Part shown: positions 61,650 to 64,000 of the stretch, one piece after another
How positions within the stretch are numbered: position 1 is the stretch's first letter
Layout: every line of letters starts with the position of its first letter
Source: Hermatobates lingyangjiaoensis
Lineage: Eukaryota > Arthropoda > Insecta > Hemiptera > Hermatobatidae
NCBI GenBank assembly: GCA_026182355.1
Contig: JAPFBL010000563.1
Location: forward strand, 1 to 64,000
Direction: 5' to 3'
DNA length: 64,000 nt
Made by a program: the position numbers and the translations under genes
Notes under the pieces: generated by a model
What the model was told of the DNA's origin: nothing
The model's database searches: none
The model's input: only the letters and a program-made list of their open reading frames with translations

Positions 61650-62303
61650 CTTGTAATCCCTGGCTAGTTTGGGGTTCAGTCTCGCGGGGTCCCGAAATGT
61701 TCAATTAAAAATTAAAAAATATAAAAAGATATTCAACTGTAATTGCAGTAAAAAATGAAAAAAATACAACTCGTAATGAAAAAGTACAATAGTTAGTATT
61801 AGAGAACAAAATATACAGGATTCTTCTTGTACGATTGAGAAAGATATCAAACAACCAGTGACTTGCTGGGTCAATATATATTCTACAGTATTAAATTAAA
61901 GGTTAATAAAAGCTATTACAAAATATTCAATAAAGACGAAAAATTAATGAAAAATATTAAAACATAATCAATTGTAACAAGAGAATAATAAAAATATCAA
62001 AAAATAGAAGTTGAGATTAATAAAAAATAACCTAATCTGATTGACTAATTCATATCGCCCAACTTCCAGTTCACCACGCGGCCCACGCTCTTGTGAATCT
62101 ACGCACTACACATTAATCTTTGTTCAGAATTATTTGTTATTTTTTCCTTTTGGATTTAATTTTTATTTACAACACAGTACAGAATTCAGTAAAGTCAGGA
62201 TTCTCTCTAGAGGCTTTTATAAAGGCGGGTCCATTATTCGCGGATTTTCGCTTTTCGCGGGTGTCTTCGGTCCCCATTATCCGCGAAAAGTGAGGGATTA
62301 CTG
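61650..62303. mobile_element. pogo/Tigger-like non-autonomous element
   Basis: The right end, inverted, reads taCAGTAATCCCTCACTTTTCGCGG with TA just outside, and continues 'ataatggggaccgaagacac', typical of Tigger-type termini (CAGT..TCCC...CGCGG). The left end cTTGTAATCCCTGGC with gtctcgcggggtcccgaaatgttc is a plausible but diverged partner. The AT-rich interior has no transposase. The 95-codon frame at 62041-62328 is made of the right terminus. Confidence 0.55.
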
Positions 62304-62449
62304 TATATTCAAAACTGTTAACATATGATCGTGACGAGTGTATCAACACAAAAACAAAGAATTTTGAAATTAGTGTGTAGAGAGAGAGAGAGTGCGAAAT
62401 TCAAAAACTGTCCTTATTTTATGATCCCACCTGGTTTATGTATCAACAT

Positions 62450-62590
62450 CTAAACTGCAGTATGAAAATCAGAAAAAAATCGTCAGTATCAGTTAAACTT
62501 TGACTTAGATCACTTGTTTTGGTTTGAATATAATCTTAGTCCTTTTTCTGATTTTTATTTCATGAAATAATATACCCTATTTGATATCAT
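62450..62590. mobile_element. Diverged family A foldback
   Basis: 'caacatctaaactgcagtat' gaaaatcagaaaaaaatcg and 'actttgacttagatcacttg' ttttggtttgaatataatcttagtcctttttctgatttttatttcatg keep the outline of the family A pair seen at 59500. Confidence 0.5.
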
Positions 62591-62763
62591 GAAAGTATTC
62601 CCCTGACTTTGAATAGGATGGATTCAGCCCACTTCCAACCTCTCGTATTCCCAGTCAGTTGTACCACAGACACTCATCCTTAGGTTCGTTCTCTCTTCCT
62701 TATTTTATTTTGTTCATTTACTTTATACTATCGATAACTCTTTAATGACATTGTCTTTTTTTT

Positions 62764-62850
62764 AGTTAATGCTTGAAGAAGTACACTTCGTGTTAGAAAC
62801 GCGTTGTTAAATTTCTATATGTGGCCACATTTTATTAGCTTTTTACTCCT
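62764..62850 (+). mobile_element. PLE-type hammerhead-like remnant
   Basis: CTTGAAGAAGTACACttcgTGTTAGAAACGCGTTG: a (C)TTGAAGA box, a hairpin and GAAACGCGTT. It resembles 12365-12412 and the inverted 63912-63960. Confidence 0.5.
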
Positions 62851-62854
62851 CCTT

Positions 62855-63425
62855 AGTTTATAATGTTAGTACAATATATAGCTGTAGTATATTAATGTAG
62901 CCTGATTCTGAACTAAATAAAACTAAGAAAAGATAATTTAATTTTTTTTAATTTTAATAATTATGTGATATTATTTATTCCAAAACAGTTATAAATTTGA
63001 ATTGATACATGTTTTGACTATTTTAAACTGTAAGGAAGTATTATATTTGTTTGAGTCGGAGAGGTGTTAGACGATGGTGTTAGTATTCGAATCAGCTCCG
63101 GTAGGACCGTTACCTTCAATATCCGCCCGCCTCCAAGCTTTATTCATCATGGCAGCAATTCATTTAAAGTAATTAATCAATGTAATTTAAAGCAAGTCAT
63201 CTTTATGTTTATTTAATAATTATGAATGTCAAATAAAGTTCCACTTTTTATTCCAATTCATGCAAAATTCCTACAGTGGTATTTTGTTTGAAATAGGGTT
63301 CTCTTAAATGTTACCTATTCAAATCATTTGGCAAGGGTAGAAGTTTTGATTTTATAATTGATCTTCCGCTTCTTACTGAACCTAAATATTTGAGCTACAT
63401 ATCTATGAAGATGTTATAGATACTA
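62855..63425. other. AT-rich DNA, nothing recognised
   Basis: No supportable feature. Confidence 0.4.
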
Positions 63426-63429
63426 TATA

Positions 63430-63650
63430 GTCAATGATCAAACCACAATAATAAATGGGAAAACAAGACGGGCAAATTTGCCCGTCGTACCTCCGCTACC
63501 AAGTCGGGCCTTCCAAAGAGATCTTAAAGATCTTCTCTTTCTCCACACCCCTCTTTTACATACCGGACCATATATCCTTCGGAGAACCTTTCTTTCACAC
63601 CTTCTTAGCGCTTGTATGTCCCGCAGCGTCACCGTCCAAGTCACTGCCCC
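63430..63650 (-). pseudogene. LINE ORF2 C-terminal remnant
   Basis: The minus frame reads TWTVTLRDIQALRRCERKVL, then RRIYGPVCKRGVWRKR. This matches the 'TW.lt..d...L..fErk.LR.IyGp....g.Wr.R' region after the reverse transcriptase of many non-LTR retrotransposons. After that the frame diverges, so an indel is likely. The 3' side abuts 'caatgatcaaaccacaataa' taaatgggaaaacaagac, a family A arm end (63432-63470), with the junction inside gggcaaatttgccc. Confidence 0.6.
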
Positions 63651-63911
63651 GTGCGCAGGACCACTGGTCGTATCACTGTAATATAGGATCGTACTTTGGA
63701 TTCTCTGCTGACTACCCTCCTCTTAAGGATTCTCAGGAGGGAGAAGTAGCTACGGTTACCTGCTGCTGCTATCCTTCTTCAAACCTCCTCTCCCATAACG
63801 TTTTTGTCATTAATAAAGGTGCTTAATTTATGACTCATAATTATTCCACTTTACTGTAATAAAGCAGAGGGAAATTTGGAAAATTTATGTAGTGTCTACA
63901 TACAAATATTT

Positions 63912-63965
63912 GATCAAATCAAGGCGTTTCGAACACGAAGTGTTCTTCCTTAGTCGACATCAATA
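63912..63965 (-). mobile_element. PLE-type hammerhead-like remnant
   Basis: On the minus strand: CGACTAAGGAAGAACACttcgTGTTCGAAACGCCTTGA. A 5-6 bp hairpin and GAAACGCC are clear. The first box is CTAAGGA, one base from CTGAGGA. Confidence 0.5.
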
Positions 63966-64000
63966 ACTAAAGCGGATGGAAGATGACTTTTTTACTAATA

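Overview
The window is eukaryotic, AT-rich and almost wholly non-genic. It holds one weak candidate host exon; nearly everything else is mobile-element debris, tandem repeats and (TA)n tracts. The best clue to the host is a nuclear copy of mitochondrial DNA at 34956-35600. It keeps the order trnT(+)-trnP(-)-nad6(+)-cob(+), the arthropod ground pattern, and its reading frames fit the invertebrate mitochondrial code (ATA=Met, TGA=Trp). An arthropod is therefore the most likely source. A chelicerate such as a horseshoe crab would fit, but I cannot settle the species from sequence alone.

Layout. 1-9.2 kb: a 98-bp array derived from a SINE, a 70/140-bp satellite, a degenerate minisatellite, a 5S-rRNA-derived array with 167-bp period and a SINE carrying a hairpin array. 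9.2-17.7 kb: a dense field of inverted-pair (foldback) elements in (TA)n, plus a Penelope-like element (PLE) fragment that still encodes a GIY-YIG endonuclease. 18-31.5 kb: a pogo/Tigger-like MITE, a 38-bp and a 150-bp satellite, several SINEs, a Jockey-type LINE tail nested in a SINE, and a hAT-type element with an 8-bp target duplication. 31.9-36.9 kb: more foldbacks and the mitochondrial insertion. 37.0-42.1 kb: a Ty3/gypsy LTR retrotransposon on the minus strand with nearly identical 188-bp LTRs and a broken gag-pol. 42.1-64 kb: more foldbacks and SINEs, a 5S rDNA relic, microsatellites, an 84-bp satellite, a second pogo-like element and a LINE remnant.

The most interesting signal is the set of about 40 foldback elements, from roughly ten sequence families. 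Each is a head-to-head pair of short PLE-type termini, usually placed between (TA)n tracts. In several families the inner part of the arm has the layout of a type I hammerhead ribozyme: CTGANGA, a helix II hairpin whose sequence differs but still pairs in each family, GAAA, a minimal helix III, then a strand that pairs with the bases just before CTGANGA. Family D of this set lies directly downstream of the GIY-YIG endonuclease reading frame, which ties it to Penelope-like elements. Hammerheads in PLEs and in retrozymes are already known. What looks new here is the density, the head-to-head pairing, and the rule in family A that only one arm of a pair carries the terminal tail.

Coordinates of foldbacks and degenerate repeats are good to about 5-20 bases. 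All pairings were read by eye, without alignment or folding software.
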